From Planctomycetota bacterium (lineage in GTDB: Bacteria > Planctomycetota > UBA11346), in assembly GCA_014193115.1 (NCBI GenBank), contig BJHQ01000002.1, forward strand, positions 134,815 to 198,814: 64,000 nt of DNA. Reading direction: 5' to 3'. This document shows positions 1 to 8,457 of this stretch, in pieces. A model generated the notes under the pieces. The model saw nothing but the letters and a program-made list of their open reading frames with translations. It was not told the DNA's origin and ran no database searches. Every line of letters starts with the position of its first letter. Within the stretch, counting starts at the first letter, position 1. A program made the position numbers and the translations under genes.

Positions 1-10
1 CTGAATTCTC

Positions 11-28
11 TGCGGGCTTCAGCCCGCA
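11..28. repeat. Short palindrome, GGGCTGAAGCCC family
   Basis: Perfect 8-bp stem (11-18 with 21-28) around a 2-nt loop. The same 18-mer occurs in the opposite orientation at 13006-13023, so this is a dispersed REP-like element and not a gene-specific terminator. Confidence 0.75.
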
Positions 29-61
29 AGGGAGCGCACATAGTGGTCAGCGGGACTCATC

Positions 62-76
62 CGTCCCTATGGGACG
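62..76. repeat. Short palindrome, GTCCC/GGGAC family
   Basis: A 6-bp stem (CGTCCC at 62-67 with GGGACG at 71-76) and a TAT loop. Related hairpins lie at 12848-12866 and 13100-13118. Confidence 0.6.
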
Positions 77-81
77 CCTGC

Positions 82-142
82 GTTCCGCGACTCCGCGCAA
101 TTCCAGCGATGTGGGCATCGCCGCACCGGATCCGCGCAAAGG
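82..142 (+). repeat. Dispersed repeat B, copy 1
   Basis: About 61 bp that recur in inverted orientation at 9511-9570 with only a handful of differences. It contains the hairpin GCGATG-TGGG-CATCGC (106-121). It lies beyond the stop codon of the minus-strand gene ending at 159. Confidence 0.7.
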
Positions 143-158
143 TAATCCTGCGCGAGCC

Positions 159-908
159 TTAAAATAACCAGCTGATCGCGAGGGATCCGCGTTCGGCCGG
201 GCCATCGGCGCGATCGAGGCGCGGTTCTTCGCTGACGGTCTCTGCGGTCGCGCTGACCAGCAGGTGGTTCATGAATCGGTAATGCACGCTGCCGGCTGCG
301 AATCCGCCATCCCCGTCCCGCCACATCGCGCCCTCACGCACGCTGACCGTGCGCCAGCCGCCGGCGACATGCCAGGCCCACAGCCCGGCGGTGCCAGCTT
401 CGCGGAAGATGGGGCCAACGCTGACCACCCGCCGGGATTCGCTGAGTTCGACCCGGCAGCGGGTGAACAGGAAGCAGCCCTCGGCGTCGAGAAAGGCGCC
501 GATTCCGCTGGTCCAGCCGACCTCGCCCCGGGCCTCCAGCATGCCTGAGGAAAACCAGCCGACCGAGACCGCTGCGGTGGTCTGACGGCGACCGCCACTG
601 GACTGATCCTGGGCAACCCGGCCGACAACCCGCAGCCATTCCTTAGCGAAGTCGGGGAACGGCCCGTAGTGCTCACCTCGATTTCTGAGGATTTCCTCGG
701 CATGCCACAGGACGGCGGCCTGGACTGCGCCGTGGGTATCCGGTCCGTCCTGGGCGCCGACCCCGGCCCCGGCCTGGAACGCCCATTGTCCCGAGCGCAG
801 CGTCTCTGCGTCGCGAGTTGGAACCGGACCCCACCACGCCGCGTCGGTCAGGGCATCGTTGGCCCCGCACGTACCGACAAAGACCATGCAGATCAGCAGA
901 CGATTCAT
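159..908 (-). CDS. Secreted or outer-membrane protein of unknown function
   Basis: A 249-aa protein with a short hydrophobic N-terminal segment (MNRLLICMVFVGTCGA), consistent with Sec export. The rest is rich in alternating Gly/Trp/aromatic stretches and the last residue is Phe (SLAISWLF). A C-terminal Phe is typical of outer-membrane beta-barrels, so a small barrel is a reasonable guess. I do not recognise a family. Its ATG overlaps the stop of the upstream gene (905-1129) by 4 bp. It is the last gene of a three-gene minus-strand unit of probable envelope proteins. Confidence 0.6.
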   Translation of the reverse strand: MNRLLICMVFVGTCGANDALTDAAWWGPVPTRDAETLRSGQWAFQAGAGVGAQDGPDTHGAVQAAVLWHAEEILRNRGEHYGPFPDFAKEWLRVVGRVAQDQSSGGRRQTTAAVSVGWFSSGMLEARGEVGWTSGIGAFLDAEGCFLFTRCRVELSESRRVVSVGPIFREAGTAGLWAWHVAGGWRTVSVREGAMWRDGDGGFAAGSVHYRFMNHLLVSATAETVSEEPRLDRADGPAERGSLAISWLF

Positions 909-1129
909 TTGCGCTCCGCCGGAGCAGCTGGCGGAGGCTGGGGAGCTGCCGGCTGTTCGCGAGGCTGGTCTTCCGATGGCCGCGGGTGTCGGTCGGAGGC
1001 TGGCCGATCGGACGGTGCCGAACGCGGTTCAGGCGGCAGATCCCGGGCCGCTGGAAAGAACAGCGCGCACGCCGGAAATACGGCGAAGCCGAGCAACGCG
1101 ATCAGCAATGGCGATGGCCGATTTTTCAT
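905..1129 (-). CDS. Small Pro-rich membrane-anchored or exported protein
   Basis: A 74-aa protein that starts with a basic n-region and a hydrophobic stretch (MKNRPSPLLIALLGFAVFPA), followed by a Pro/Arg/Ser-rich, low-complexity tail. This fits a signal peptide or anchor plus a disordered periplasmic tail. The start at 1129 was chosen because it overlaps the upstream stop by 4 bp and begins the hydrophobic segment. The longer open frame upstream reads through the neighbouring gene. No family is recognised. Confidence 0.5.
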   Translation of the reverse strand: MKNRPSPLLIALLGFAVFPACALFFPAARDLPPEPRSAPSDRPASDRHPRPSEDQPREQPAAPQPPPAAPAERK

Positions 1130-1341
1130 AGTCTTCCGCCGGCAAGGACCGCGGTGCCGACACAGCCGATGCACAGTGTTGGCAGAGCGAATCCGGCCAA
1201 GCACAGGAGCAGGGCCAGACCCATCAGGAATTGCTGCCACATCGGCTGGTTCCCGATCCGGTGGATCAGGGCGAATCCGGCCCACAGGCTGAGGGCGGCG
1301 ATGACGGCCCCGATCAGGCAGAAGACAATCACGGCTTCCAT
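1126..1341 (-). CDS. Small two-helix membrane protein
   Basis: A 71-aa, very hydrophobic protein with two predicted transmembrane segments (about residues 3-26 and 38-66). A short polar turn containing HRIGNQPMWQQ separates them. It opens a three-gene minus-strand unit in which each start overlaps the previous stop by 4 bp. An alternative ATG lies 15 bp upstream at 1356. The open frame extends far beyond 1341, but that part is antisense to the radical SAM gene. Function unknown; the coupling suggests that the three products act together in the envelope. Confidence 0.5.
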   Translation of the reverse strand: MEAVIVFCLIGAVIAALSLWAGFALIHRIGNQPMWQQFLMGLALLLCLAGFALPTLCIGCVGTAVLAGGRL

Positions 1342-1401
1342 GGCCGCAGTATACATGTAATCGATCGATTGCAATTCGACGCCGACGCGCATGTTCCTGC
1401 C

Positions 1402-2850
1402 ATGACCGCACGCGTTCGACCCTACCTGTTCTATGGCGCCACCCAGGCCCTGTGTTCGACCTGCCTGCGCGTAGTCCAGGCTAAGGAGATCATCCAAGGC
1501 AATGATGTCTTCCTGTTGAAACACTGTCCGATCCATGGTCATCAGCGGGTGCTGCTGGCCGACGATGCCGGGTATTGGCGGATGGCCCGGGAACGGTATT
1601 TGAAGCCGCCGGAGCAGGTGGCCGCGCCCAATACCCCGCTGAAATACGGCTGTCCATATGACTGCGGTATCTGTCCCGAGCATGAGCAGCACGGCTGCGT
1701 CGCGGTCCTGGAAGTCACCGATCACTGCAATCTGCGCTGTCCGACGTGCTATGCGGCGAGTGGCCCGGATCGGCTGACCCATCGGCCGATGGCGGTGATC
1801 GAGCGCATGCTCGACCGCATCATCGCCAACGAGGTCGAGCCCGACATCGTGCAGATCTCCGGCGGTGAGCCCACCACCCACCCCGAGTTCTTCGCCATCC
1901 TCGACGCCTGCCGGCGGCGGCCGATCCGCCATCTGATGCTCAACACCAACGGCCTGCGCATTGCGACCGAGGAAGGCTTCGCCGAACGCCTCGCCGCCTA
2001 TGCTCCAGCCTTCGAGATCTACCTGCAATTCGACAGCCAGCGGAAAGAACCACTGCTCGCCCTGCGCGGCGCTGACCTGCGCGACATCCGGCGGAAAGCC
2101 CTGGACAAACTCAATGCCGTGAACCTGTCCACGACCCTGGTGGTGACCGTTCGCCAGGGGCTGAACGACGATGAGCTGGGCACGATCATCGATTTCGCCG
2201 CGGCCCAGCGCTGCGTGCGCGGCGTGACCATCCAACCGGTGCAGGAGGCCGGTCGCTGCGACGGCCACGACACCCGCACCGATCGCCTGACTCTGACCGC
2301 AGTGCGCCGGAAAATCCTGGAACAGACCAGCCTGTTTACGCCAGCCGACCTGATTCCGGTGCCTTGCCATCCCGACTGCCTGGCGATGGCTTATGCACTG
2401 AAGATCGACGGGAAGCTGGTGCCGCTGACCGGCAAGATTGATCCGCAAGTGCTGCTCGACCACGGCCGCAACACCATCATTTATGAGGGGGACGCGAAAA
2501 TCCGCGCCGAAGTGGTCAAGGCGTTCAGTACCGCCCATTCGCCGACCAGCGCTGCCGGAGCGATCCACCGCCTGCTCTGCTGTCTGCCCGGCTTCGCCGC
2601 CCAGGCACCCCTGAAATACGACCAGATCTTCAGGGTCATCATCATGCGCTTCCTCGATCGGCATGACCTCGACCTGCGCTCGGTGCGGAAATCCTGCGTC
2701 CACATCGCCCATCCAGACGGCAAACGGATCATGCCCTTCGATACCTTCAATATCTTCTATCGCGACCGGTTGGAGGCCGACGTGCTCGCTCCGCTGCGGC
2801 AGGAGACCGCTGCGGCGTGGCAGCAGCCGGCGGTGCCGATTCCGGCATGA
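1402..2850 (+). CDS. Radical SAM protein, COG1964 type, tetraether-lipid-synthase-like
   Basis: A 482-aa radical SAM enzyme. The SAM-cluster motif CxxxCxxC is at C109-C113-C116 and a GGEPTTHP motif follows near residue 150. Other cysteine sets lie upstream: CSTC (18-21) with HCPIHG (41-46), and GCPYDCGICPEH (83-94). This arrangement (rubredoxin-like site, extra cluster, then the SAM cluster) is what I know from archaeal MJ0619/Tes proteins, which join lipid tails into tetraethers. More cysteines occur later (VPCHPDC and LLCC). The start at 1402 was chosen because it begins the conserved N-terminus. The stop overlaps the next gene by 4 bp, so the two are translationally coupled. Substrate is inferred; other COG1964 members may act on different molecules. 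Confidence 0.8.
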   Translation: MTARVRPYLFYGATQALCSTCLRVVQAKEIIQGNDVFLLKHCPIHGHQRVLLADDAGYWRMARERYLKPPEQVAAPNTPLKYGCPYDCGICPEHEQHGCVAVLEVTDHCNLRCPTCYAASGPDRLTHRPMAVIERMLDRIIANEVEPDIVQISGGEPTTHPEFFAILDACRRRPIRHLMLNTNGLRIATEEGFAERLAAYAPAFEIYLQFDSQRKEPLLALRGADLRDIRRKALDKLNAVNLSTTLVVTVRQGLNDDELGTIIDFAAAQRCVRGVTIQPVQEAGRCDGHDTRTDRLTLTAVRRKILEQTSLFTPADLIPVPCHPDCLAMAYALKIDGKLVPLTGKIDPQVLLDHGRNTIIYEGDAKIRAEVVKAFSTAHSPTSAAGAIHRLLCCLPGFAAQAPLKYDQIFRVIIMRFLDRHDLDLRSVRKSCVHIAHPDGKRIMPFDTFNIFYRDRLEADVLAPLRQETAAAWQQPAVPIPA

Positions 2851-3548
2851 CCTATCAGTTGTGGGTCGCCATCGGCATCCTCGCCGCCTTTGCGGTGCGC
2901 AAGCTGCAACCCGACGACCGCCCCGACCTCGCCGGCCAGCGCGGCGCCCTCACCTTGGCTGCGGTGATTGGCGCGGTCCTTGGCGCATTTCTTTTGGAAT
3001 TGCCTGCGGATCTGCTGGGGTGGACGAGTGGTCCCGATGGCGCCAAGGCGATCGGGATGCTCGGCGGACGGACCGTGCTCGGCGGACTGATCGGCGGCTG
3101 GGTGGTGGTCGAGCTGCTGAAATGGCGGCTCGGCATCCGCGGCGCCACCGGCGACGCCTTCGCAGCGCCATTGGCCGTCGCCTTGGCCTGCGGCCGGATG
3201 GGCTGCGCCGCTGCCGGATGCTGTGCCGGATCGATCTGCCCGGACGGCTGGTGGGCGACCAGCGGCACAGAACCACGCTGGCCGGTCCAATTGATCGAGG
3301 TTGCCTTTCACGCTGCGGCGGCCGGCGTGCTGCTGGTGGCGGCCTGGCGCGGCTGGTGGGCAGGACGGCGCCTGGCGGGCTATCTCGCAATCTATGCCGT
3401 CCTGCGGTTCCTGTTGGAATTCCTGCGGACCAATCCGCCGGCGATCCTCGGCCTGACCTGGTACCAGCTGCTCGCCGGGATGCTCTTCATGATGGCAGCG
3501 GTATCGTGGGTGCGAGGACCTTGGTCGAGGCCGGGTTCATGCGGCTGA
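2847..3548 (+). CDS. Lgt-family (prolipoprotein diacylglyceryl transferase-like) membrane protein
   Basis: A 233-aa polytopic membrane protein with about six hydrophobic segments. It carries Lgt-like landmarks: GGR at 73-75 and a CGRMGC block at 115-120. In true Lgt that block reads GR-GNF-NGE. Here it is Cys-rich and followed by GCC (124-126), so the usual catalytic residues are replaced. I therefore call it a family member of unknown activity and not the housekeeping Lgt. Its ATG overlaps the radical SAM stop (ATGA at 2847-2850). That ties it to the putative lipid-modifying enzyme and suggests both act on a glycerolipid. Confidence 0.7.
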   Translation: MTYQLWVAIGILAAFAVRKLQPDDRPDLAGQRGALTLAAVIGAVLGAFLLELPADLLGWTSGPDGAKAIGMLGGRTVLGGLIGGWVVVELLKWRLGIRGATGDAFAAPLAVALACGRMGCAAAGCCAGSICPDGWWATSGTEPRWPVQLIEVAFHAAAAGVLLVAAWRGWWAGRRLAGYLAIYAVLRFLLEFLRTNPPAILGLTWYQLLAGMLFMMAAVSWVRGPWSRPGSCG

Positions 3549-3590
3549 TTGGCAAGGTCCGCGGCGTGGGGTATGCTGTTGCCGCGACCC

Positions 3591-4157
3591 ATGCCTGACG
3601 ATCTTGAGTCCATCGAACAACTTGCCTCCCGCCCCATCGAAGAACTGCTCCGGTTCGAGCTGGCGGTTCCGGATGGGATCAGCAGTGAGCGTCTGCTTGC
3701 GATCTGTCGGGAGCGAATATGCTCAATAAATCGCCAGCGTCAGGAGCGCATCGCCAAAATCGCATCGCTGCCGCGCAATGAGCGGATCGACGCCCTCACT
3801 TCCGCCATCATCGATCCGTTGGTCGAAAGCCTGTGGGGACCGACCTGTTCCGTGACCATCCTCGCCTATCGCTTGCACATCATCGGTCTGTTCCGCATTC
3901 CCCAGGACGCGTGGTGGACTCCTGGGGCCAATATCTTGCTGTGTGCTCACTATGGAGACGAGCATCGCTTGGAGATCAGACCGCTGACTTCGATGATCAA
4001 TGAGATGCTCAGCGGATTCATCGCCCGCAGGGATTTCCTGGCCCTGTGGAAAGCCCAATCCCGTGCAGACGCCAAAGACGAGTTCCGCGGGCAGTTGCGC
4101 CGGCTGATCTCATTCATTTATATCTCGGAGATCGAGTTCCTCGGCAAGCTGGCCTGA
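3591..4157 (+). CDS. Hypothetical protein
   Basis: About 188 aa with no signal peptide or membrane segment. The N-terminal third is acidic and helical-looking (LESIEQLASRPIEELLRFEL), the middle is basic, and the C-terminus is aromatic/hydrophobic (ISFIYISEIEFLGKLA). I recognise no family. The start was taken at 3591; in-frame ATGs at 3573 and further upstream are possible. It lies 42 bp after the Lgt-like gene on the same strand and could be a third member of that unit. Its base composition is more A/T-rich than its neighbours'. Confidence 0.45.
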   Translation: MPDDLESIEQLASRPIEELLRFELAVPDGISSERLLAICRERICSINRQRQERIAKIASLPRNERIDALTSAIIDPLVESLWGPTCSVTILAYRLHIIGLFRIPQDAWWTPGANILLCAHYGDEHRLEIRPLTSMINEMLSGFIARRDFLALWKAQSRADAKDEFRGQLRRLISFIYISEIEFLGKLA

Positions 4158-4191
4158 GCAGCCCGCCGTTGGTTTGGCGGCAGCAATACGA

Positions 4192-5115
4192 TCACCCGGG
4201 TTCCGACCACAGCACCGGGCAGACCTCCGGGTCGGCGTAGTCGGGATGGCCGCTGGCATCCTTGCGCACGAGTTCATCGAGGCTGTGGCTGATCAGACTG
4301 CCATTGGCCCGGCGCAGCTCGCGCCAACGGTTGTCGGCGCCCTGCATGTGGATGGCGACGGACTGGCGGGGATGGGCGCCGCGGTTGGCGCTGCTGCCGT
4401 GGACCGTGCGGCAATGGTGGTAGCTGGCCTGGCCGAGCTTCAGGTTCATCGCGACTTTCTTCACCGGCTTGCCCTCCGCGGCCGCCTGTTGCTCGACCAG
4501 GGCGAGATTGTTCTCGAAGAAATTCATGCCCTGCACGTCGCCGGCCCAACGATGGCTGCCATCCCACATCTGCACCGTGCCCAGGGTCTCGTCACAGTCG
4601 TGGAACGGCACCCAGCCGGTGATCAGGTGGTCGCTGGTGCAGGTCTTCCAGTACTGGCGGTCGGTATGCCAGCCCACCGTGCTTGAACGAGTGGGCGGAT
4701 CGACCGGCTTGTAGAGCAGCTGGTCGTGCCACAGCCGGATGGCGGGGATGCCTTCGAGCCGGGCCGCCACCGCCCCGATCAGGGGCCAGCGCACCAGCGC
4801 CGAGATCCCGTCCATCGACAGCATGCTGAAATCGTTCTTGCGCAGGACATCGCCTTTATCCGGAGTCCAGCCGATTTGACGCACCGGCCGATCGACGTCG
4901 CCGCGATAATAACGCTCGGCCGCGGCCTTGGCGCCGGCGAGCACGTGTTCAGGAATGATCTGACGACTGATGTACCAGCCATGTTCGCGATAGAACGCGA
5001 CCTCGTCGGCGGTGGGCAGCAGGGCCTGCTGGGCGGCGGTGAGTCGGAAGGCGTCGGCGACGGCTGATGCTGGTGCAGCCTCGGCGGCCAGTGCGGCGTG
5101 GGTGGCGGTGCTCAT
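4192..5115 (-). CDS. Phytanoyl-CoA dioxygenase (PhyH) family protein 1
   Basis: A 307-aa Fe(II)/2-oxoglutarate oxygenase of the PhyH family. The metal triad is complete: H150 and D152 in GWHTDRQYW, and distal H239 in RTVHG. R250 in HPRQSVAIH would bind 2-oxoglutarate. There is no signal peptide, so it is cytoplasmic. PhyH proteins hydroxylate varied small molecules and lipids; the substrate here cannot be told from sequence. It is divergent from the sialate O-acetylesterase gene, across a spacer that holds a nested palindrome. Confidence 0.8.
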   Translation of the reverse strand: MSTATHAALAAEAAPASAVADAFRLTAAQQALLPTADEVAFYREHGWYISRQIIPEHVLAGAKAAAERYYRGDVDRPVRQIGWTPDKGDVLRKNDFSMLSMDGISALVRWPLIGAVAARLEGIPAIRLWHDQLLYKPVDPPTRSSTVGWHTDRQYWKTCTSDHLITGWVPFHDCDETLGTVQMWDGSHRWAGDVQGMNFFENNLALVEQQAAAEGKPVKKVAMNLKLGQASYHHCRTVHGSSANRGAHPRQSVAIHMQGADNRWRELRRANGSLISHSLDELVRKDASGHPDYADPEVCPVLWSEPG

Positions 5116-5206
5116 TGCCGAAGCCTATCCACTTGGCGCCCGGCGCTTGTCGCCAGCTGCCGTGCATGTGCCTGGGAATCTGCTCCATGCACCTTATTCC
5201 GGGCTA

Positions 5207-5278
5207 CGCTGGCGCCAGGGCTCCCAGGGGCTTTGGCAGGCTGAAGCCTGCGCTCCCAGAGCCACACTGGCGCCAGCG
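5207..5278. repeat. Nested palindromic element
   Basis: Perfect 12-bp inverted arms (CGCTGGCGCCAG at 5207-5218 and its complement at 5267-5278) enclose a second hairpin, GCAGGCT-GA-AGCCTGC (5236-5251). The inner core matches the GGCTGAAGCC theme of the repeats at 11-28 and 13006-13087. It sits between divergent genes and could affect both leaders, but is best read as a dispersed repeat. Confidence 0.65.
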
Positions 5279-5303
5279 ACGACAGTTCCAGCATGCCGCA
5301 GCC

Positions 5304-7274
5304 ATGACCCGCCTGAGCCTCCATGCCCTGTTCTCCGACCACGCCGTGCTCCAGCGCGGAACCCCGATTCCGGTGTGGGGCTCGGCCGAGCCTGGTTCGC
5401 TGGTCACGGTCACGTGCGCAGGGGCGTCTACGGCTGGTACCGCCGACCACGCGGGGAAATTCCTGGTCCGCTTGCCGGCCCTGCCTGCGGGCGGGCCGCA
5501 CACCCTGAGCGCCAGCACCGCCCACGACACCGTGACCATCAGCAATGTGCTGATCGGCGACGTGTTCCTATGCAGCGGCCAGAGTAACATGGAATGGTCG
5601 CTGGATCTGTCGGCCGGCGGCGCCGAGGCCATAGCAGTTGCGGCGGAGGACCCCGCCATTCGCATCTTGATGGTGCCCAAGCGGCCGAGCCTGATGCCAC
5701 GCACGGATCTCGACGCGGCCTGGCGGGTGGCTGCACCGGCATCGGCCAAAGGCTGCTCCGGCGTCGCCTGGTTCGCAGCCAAGCGCCTGCGTCGTGAACG
5801 CCCTGATATCCCGATCGGACTGATCAATTGCGCCTGGGGCGGAACCCCGGCCGAGGCCTGGACCAGCGGACGCAGCCTGGCGCTGCTCCCTGAGATCTGG
5901 GCCGGGTTGCGCAATATCCGCGAACTGGAGCGGCTGAAGCAGCGGGATCCTGCGGCGGCCGCGCTGCAACGGGACAGCCTGCGCCGCGAGACTTCGCTCC
6001 GCTTCGACGCTTGGCACGATGATCTGTGCGCAGCCGATGGCGGAGAGCCCGCCGGGCTGCACCGCGCCGATGCCGATCTGTCCGGCTGGGCCGATTTTCC
6101 GGTGCCAGGCTTCTGGCCCAACAAGCTGATCGGCGGACACGACGGCATCGTCTGGTTTGCCATCGATTTCGAGGTGTCCGCCGAGGACGCCGGCCGCGAC
6201 GCGGTCCTCCACCTGGGCAGCGTCGACAACGAGGACACCACCTGGATTAATGGCGAGCAGGTCGGCCGCACCGATCTGATGGCCGGGCCATTCCACTGGA
6301 ATCTGCAGCGCGACTACCGTGTGCCGGGCCGTTTGCTGCGGGCTGGGCGCAACCGCCTGACGGTCAGGGTGATCGATTACGGCGGCCGTGGCGGGTTCGG
6401 CGGCGGACCCCAGGGCGTCAGCTTCGAACGCGCCGGAGCTCTGGCCACGCTGCCCGCCGTCTGGCGGTTCAAGGTCGGCGCCGCGCTGCAAAACCAGCGA
6501 CCGAGCTGGCCGTCAGCGCTCAATGAGGCGGTGGACCAGAACTCACCGGCCGCGCTCTTCAACGGCATGATCGCTCCACTGCTGCCGGCGGCGCTGGCCG
6601 GCGTGTGGTGGTACCAGGGCGAATCCAACGCCGACCGGGCGGCGGCCTATCGCCGGCTGTTCCCGGCGATGATCCAGGATTGGCGGGCCTGGTTCCAGGC
6701 TGGTGCCGCCGGCGACGACGGCGGTGCTCTGCCGTTCTTCTGGGTCCAGCTGACCTCGTTCAAGGCGGCTCCGGACAGCGCCGGACAAGCCTCGACCTGG
6801 GCCGCGCTGCGTGAAAGCCAGACCGCGACGCTGATTCTGCCCGCCACTGGCCAGGCGGTGATCTATGACTGCGGCGACGCCCACGACATCCACCCAACCG
6901 ACAAGCGCACGCCGGGCGAACGCCTGGCGCTGCTGACCTTGCGTGAGGAAGGGCGGACGGTCATCGCGAACGGTCCGCGCGTGGTCGGCAGCGAGGAAAT
7001 CCCCGAAGGACTGCGTCTGCGTTGGGCGGCCACCGGCGGGCTGCGTTCCCGCGACGGCCAGCCGCTGCGCCTGTTCGCCATCGCCGGCAGCGACCACCGC
7101 TGGCACTGGGCCGACGCGCAGATCGACGGCGACAGCGTGATCCTTCGCCACAGTGCGGTGTCGCAGCCGGTCGCGGCGCGGTTCGCCTGGGCCGACAACC
7201 CGATGGCCGCTAACCTGACCGATGCCAGCGGTCTGCCCGCCTGGCCGACCCGGACCGACGATTGGGCGATCTGA
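5304..7274 (+). CDS. Sialate O-acetylesterase-like SGNH hydrolase
   Basis: A 656-aa esterase that would remove O-acetyl groups from sugars. The nucleophile Ser94 is in SGQSNMEW. The second conserved block is WWYQGESNADR (E440). A D528-I-H530 pair in HDIHPTDK would complete the triad. Between the blocks is a jelly-roll-like insert (roughly residues 250-370) typical of SASA proteins. The start at 5304 was chosen because the family begins with LFSDHAVLQRGTPIPVWG. No clear signal peptide is visible, which is unusual because many relatives are exported; a start further upstream is possible but lies within the repeat region. Likely part of polysaccharide deacetylation. Confidence 0.85.
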   Translation: MTRLSLHALFSDHAVLQRGTPIPVWGSAEPGSLVTVTCAGASTAGTADHAGKFLVRLPALPAGGPHTLSASTAHDTVTISNVLIGDVFLCSGQSNMEWSLDLSAGGAEAIAVAAEDPAIRILMVPKRPSLMPRTDLDAAWRVAAPASAKGCSGVAWFAAKRLRRERPDIPIGLINCAWGGTPAEAWTSGRSLALLPEIWAGLRNIRELERLKQRDPAAAALQRDSLRRETSLRFDAWHDDLCAADGGEPAGLHRADADLSGWADFPVPGFWPNKLIGGHDGIVWFAIDFEVSAEDAGRDAVLHLGSVDNEDTTWINGEQVGRTDLMAGPFHWNLQRDYRVPGRLLRAGRNRLTVRVIDYGGRGGFGGGPQGVSFERAGALATLPAVWRFKVGAALQNQRPSWPSALNEAVDQNSPAALFNGMIAPLLPAALAGVWWYQGESNADRAAAYRRLFPAMIQDWRAWFQAGAAGDDGGALPFFWVQLTSFKAAPDSAGQASTWAALRESQTATLILPATGQAVIYDCGDAHDIHPTDKRTPGERLALLTLREEGRTVIANGPRVVGSEEIPEGLRLRWAATGGLRSRDGQPLRLFAIAGSDHRWHWADAQIDGDSVILRHSAVSQPVAARFAWADNPMAANLTDASGLPAWPTRTDDWAI

Positions 7275-7295
7275 ACCGCGGACGACGGCCGGTGC

Positions 7296-8192
7296 TCAGT
7301 CCTCGATCCTGAGGTCCGCCGGTGGTCCAGCGCGCAGTGGATCGCCGCTCGCCCAATCGACCATGACATCGGGCCAGGTCAGGCAGCGCAGGTGGACCTC
7401 CAGCGAGCCGCGGCGGATCGGATCACTGCGCCGCTGGAAGCGCATGTCGGCGGACAGCCTGATCGATTGGCTGCGATTGTCGCGACCCTGGTGGACCGTG
7501 TAGGAATGGAACAGCAAGGCGTCACCAGAGCGCAGCGGCTCCCAGGTCCAGGACGTGGGCAGTTCACCGTCGACCTCCAGCCCACCGGCACCGCCCGTGG
7601 CCCGGCGCTTGGGCAGTACGCCGCGCTTGTGGGAACCCGGTAGCACCGCCAGCCCGCCAAGGGTTTCAGGACAGTCGCCGATCGGGATCCACGCCGTCCA
7701 GGTGTCAGGAGTCCCGCCAATATACCAGTAATCCTGATGGGGCGGCGTGGTCCACGCCGCTGAGGTCGGTCCGATGCTGCGGGCGATGTGCCGAAGGTGC
7801 GTGTAGACCGGTCCGCCGAGGATTCCGGCCAGAGCCGCTTGCAACACCGGCGCCTCGGACAAGGCATGGAAAGGACGCAGCCGCTGCACTGACTGGTACC
7901 AGGCTTTCCACACGGGATTGGCGACATCCTCACCGATCTCGATCCCTGGAGCGGCTCTGGCATCGGCCATCGGTTGACCTTCCTTCAGCCAACCGGCGGT
8001 GCGGCAGCGTTCGAGCAGCATCCAGCGCACCGCTTCGACTGCGCCGCGATCGATGGCATTGCGGATCAGGACGACGCCGTGCTCGTCGGCCAGTTGGCGC
8101 AGACGCTCGGGCTGACCGACCAGGGCGGTGCCATCGGGATGGGGAAGGATGCGGTCAATGACGGTCTGGGCCATGCTGGCGATCATGGCCAT
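7296..8192 (-). CDS. Phytanoyl-CoA dioxygenase (PhyH) family protein 2
   Basis: A 298-aa PhyH-family Fe(II)/2-oxoglutarate oxygenase. H152 and D154 lie in PPHQDYWYIGG, distal H234 in YTVHQGRDN, and R245 in QSIRLSADM. The start at 8192 was chosen; M7 at 8174 is an alternative. The open frame continues to 8324 but that part has no conserved character. It is convergent with the esterase gene, with 21 bp between stops. No signal peptide. Substrate unknown. It shares little with the other two PhyH proteins here beyond the motifs. Confidence 0.78.
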   Translation of the reverse strand: MAMIASMAQTVIDRILPHPDGTALVGQPERLRQLADEHGVVLIRNAIDRGAVEAVRWMLLERCRTAGWLKEGQPMADARAAPGIEIGEDVANPVWKAWYQSVQRLRPFHALSEAPVLQAALAGILGGPVYTHLRHIARSIGPTSAAWTTPPHQDYWYIGGTPDTWTAWIPIGDCPETLGGLAVLPGSHKRGVLPKRRATGGAGGLEVDGELPTSWTWEPLRSGDALLFHSYTVHQGRDNRSQSIRLSADMRFQRRSDPIRRGSLEVHLRCLTWPDVMVDWASGDPLRAGPPADLRIED

Positions 8193-8315
8193 GATCACCG
8201 TGCGTCGCGGGCGGAGCGGATCCGCTGGGGGCAAAATCGCGCTTCTACGGCCGATTCGATCCGCGCATGCTGGCCTCGTCCCGGCTCGGCCAATCTCCAT
8301 CCACAGAAACGGATG

Positions 8316-8428
8316 AAACGCCAAGACGCCTAGAAAAACCCAGGATGATCTCCGCTGACTGGAAAACCAACGGGCGCGGAAGAATTTTTCTCCGACCCTC
8401 CACCCCTTGGCACCTTGGCGTCTTGGAG
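8316..8428. repeat. Inverted repeat built on TTGGCG units
   Basis: Left arm AACGCCAAGACGCC (8317-8330) pairs imperfectly with the right arm around CCTTGGCGTCTTGG (8413-8426), separated by about 80 bp. A similar, longer structure lies at 30413-30542. The spacer shows no gene. It may act as a long stem between the PhyH and manA units. Confidence 0.5.
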
Positions 8429-8457
8429 GTTCCCCGACAGCGATTTATCGGGTTTGT

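Noticed and set aside
1342..2712. Long minus-strand frame upstream of the 71-aa membrane protein
   Set aside because: Antisense to the radical SAM gene; only its last 71 codons have membrane-protein character.
2663..3598. 311-codon plus-strand frame
   Set aside because: Arg-rich shadow frame overlapping the Lgt-like gene.
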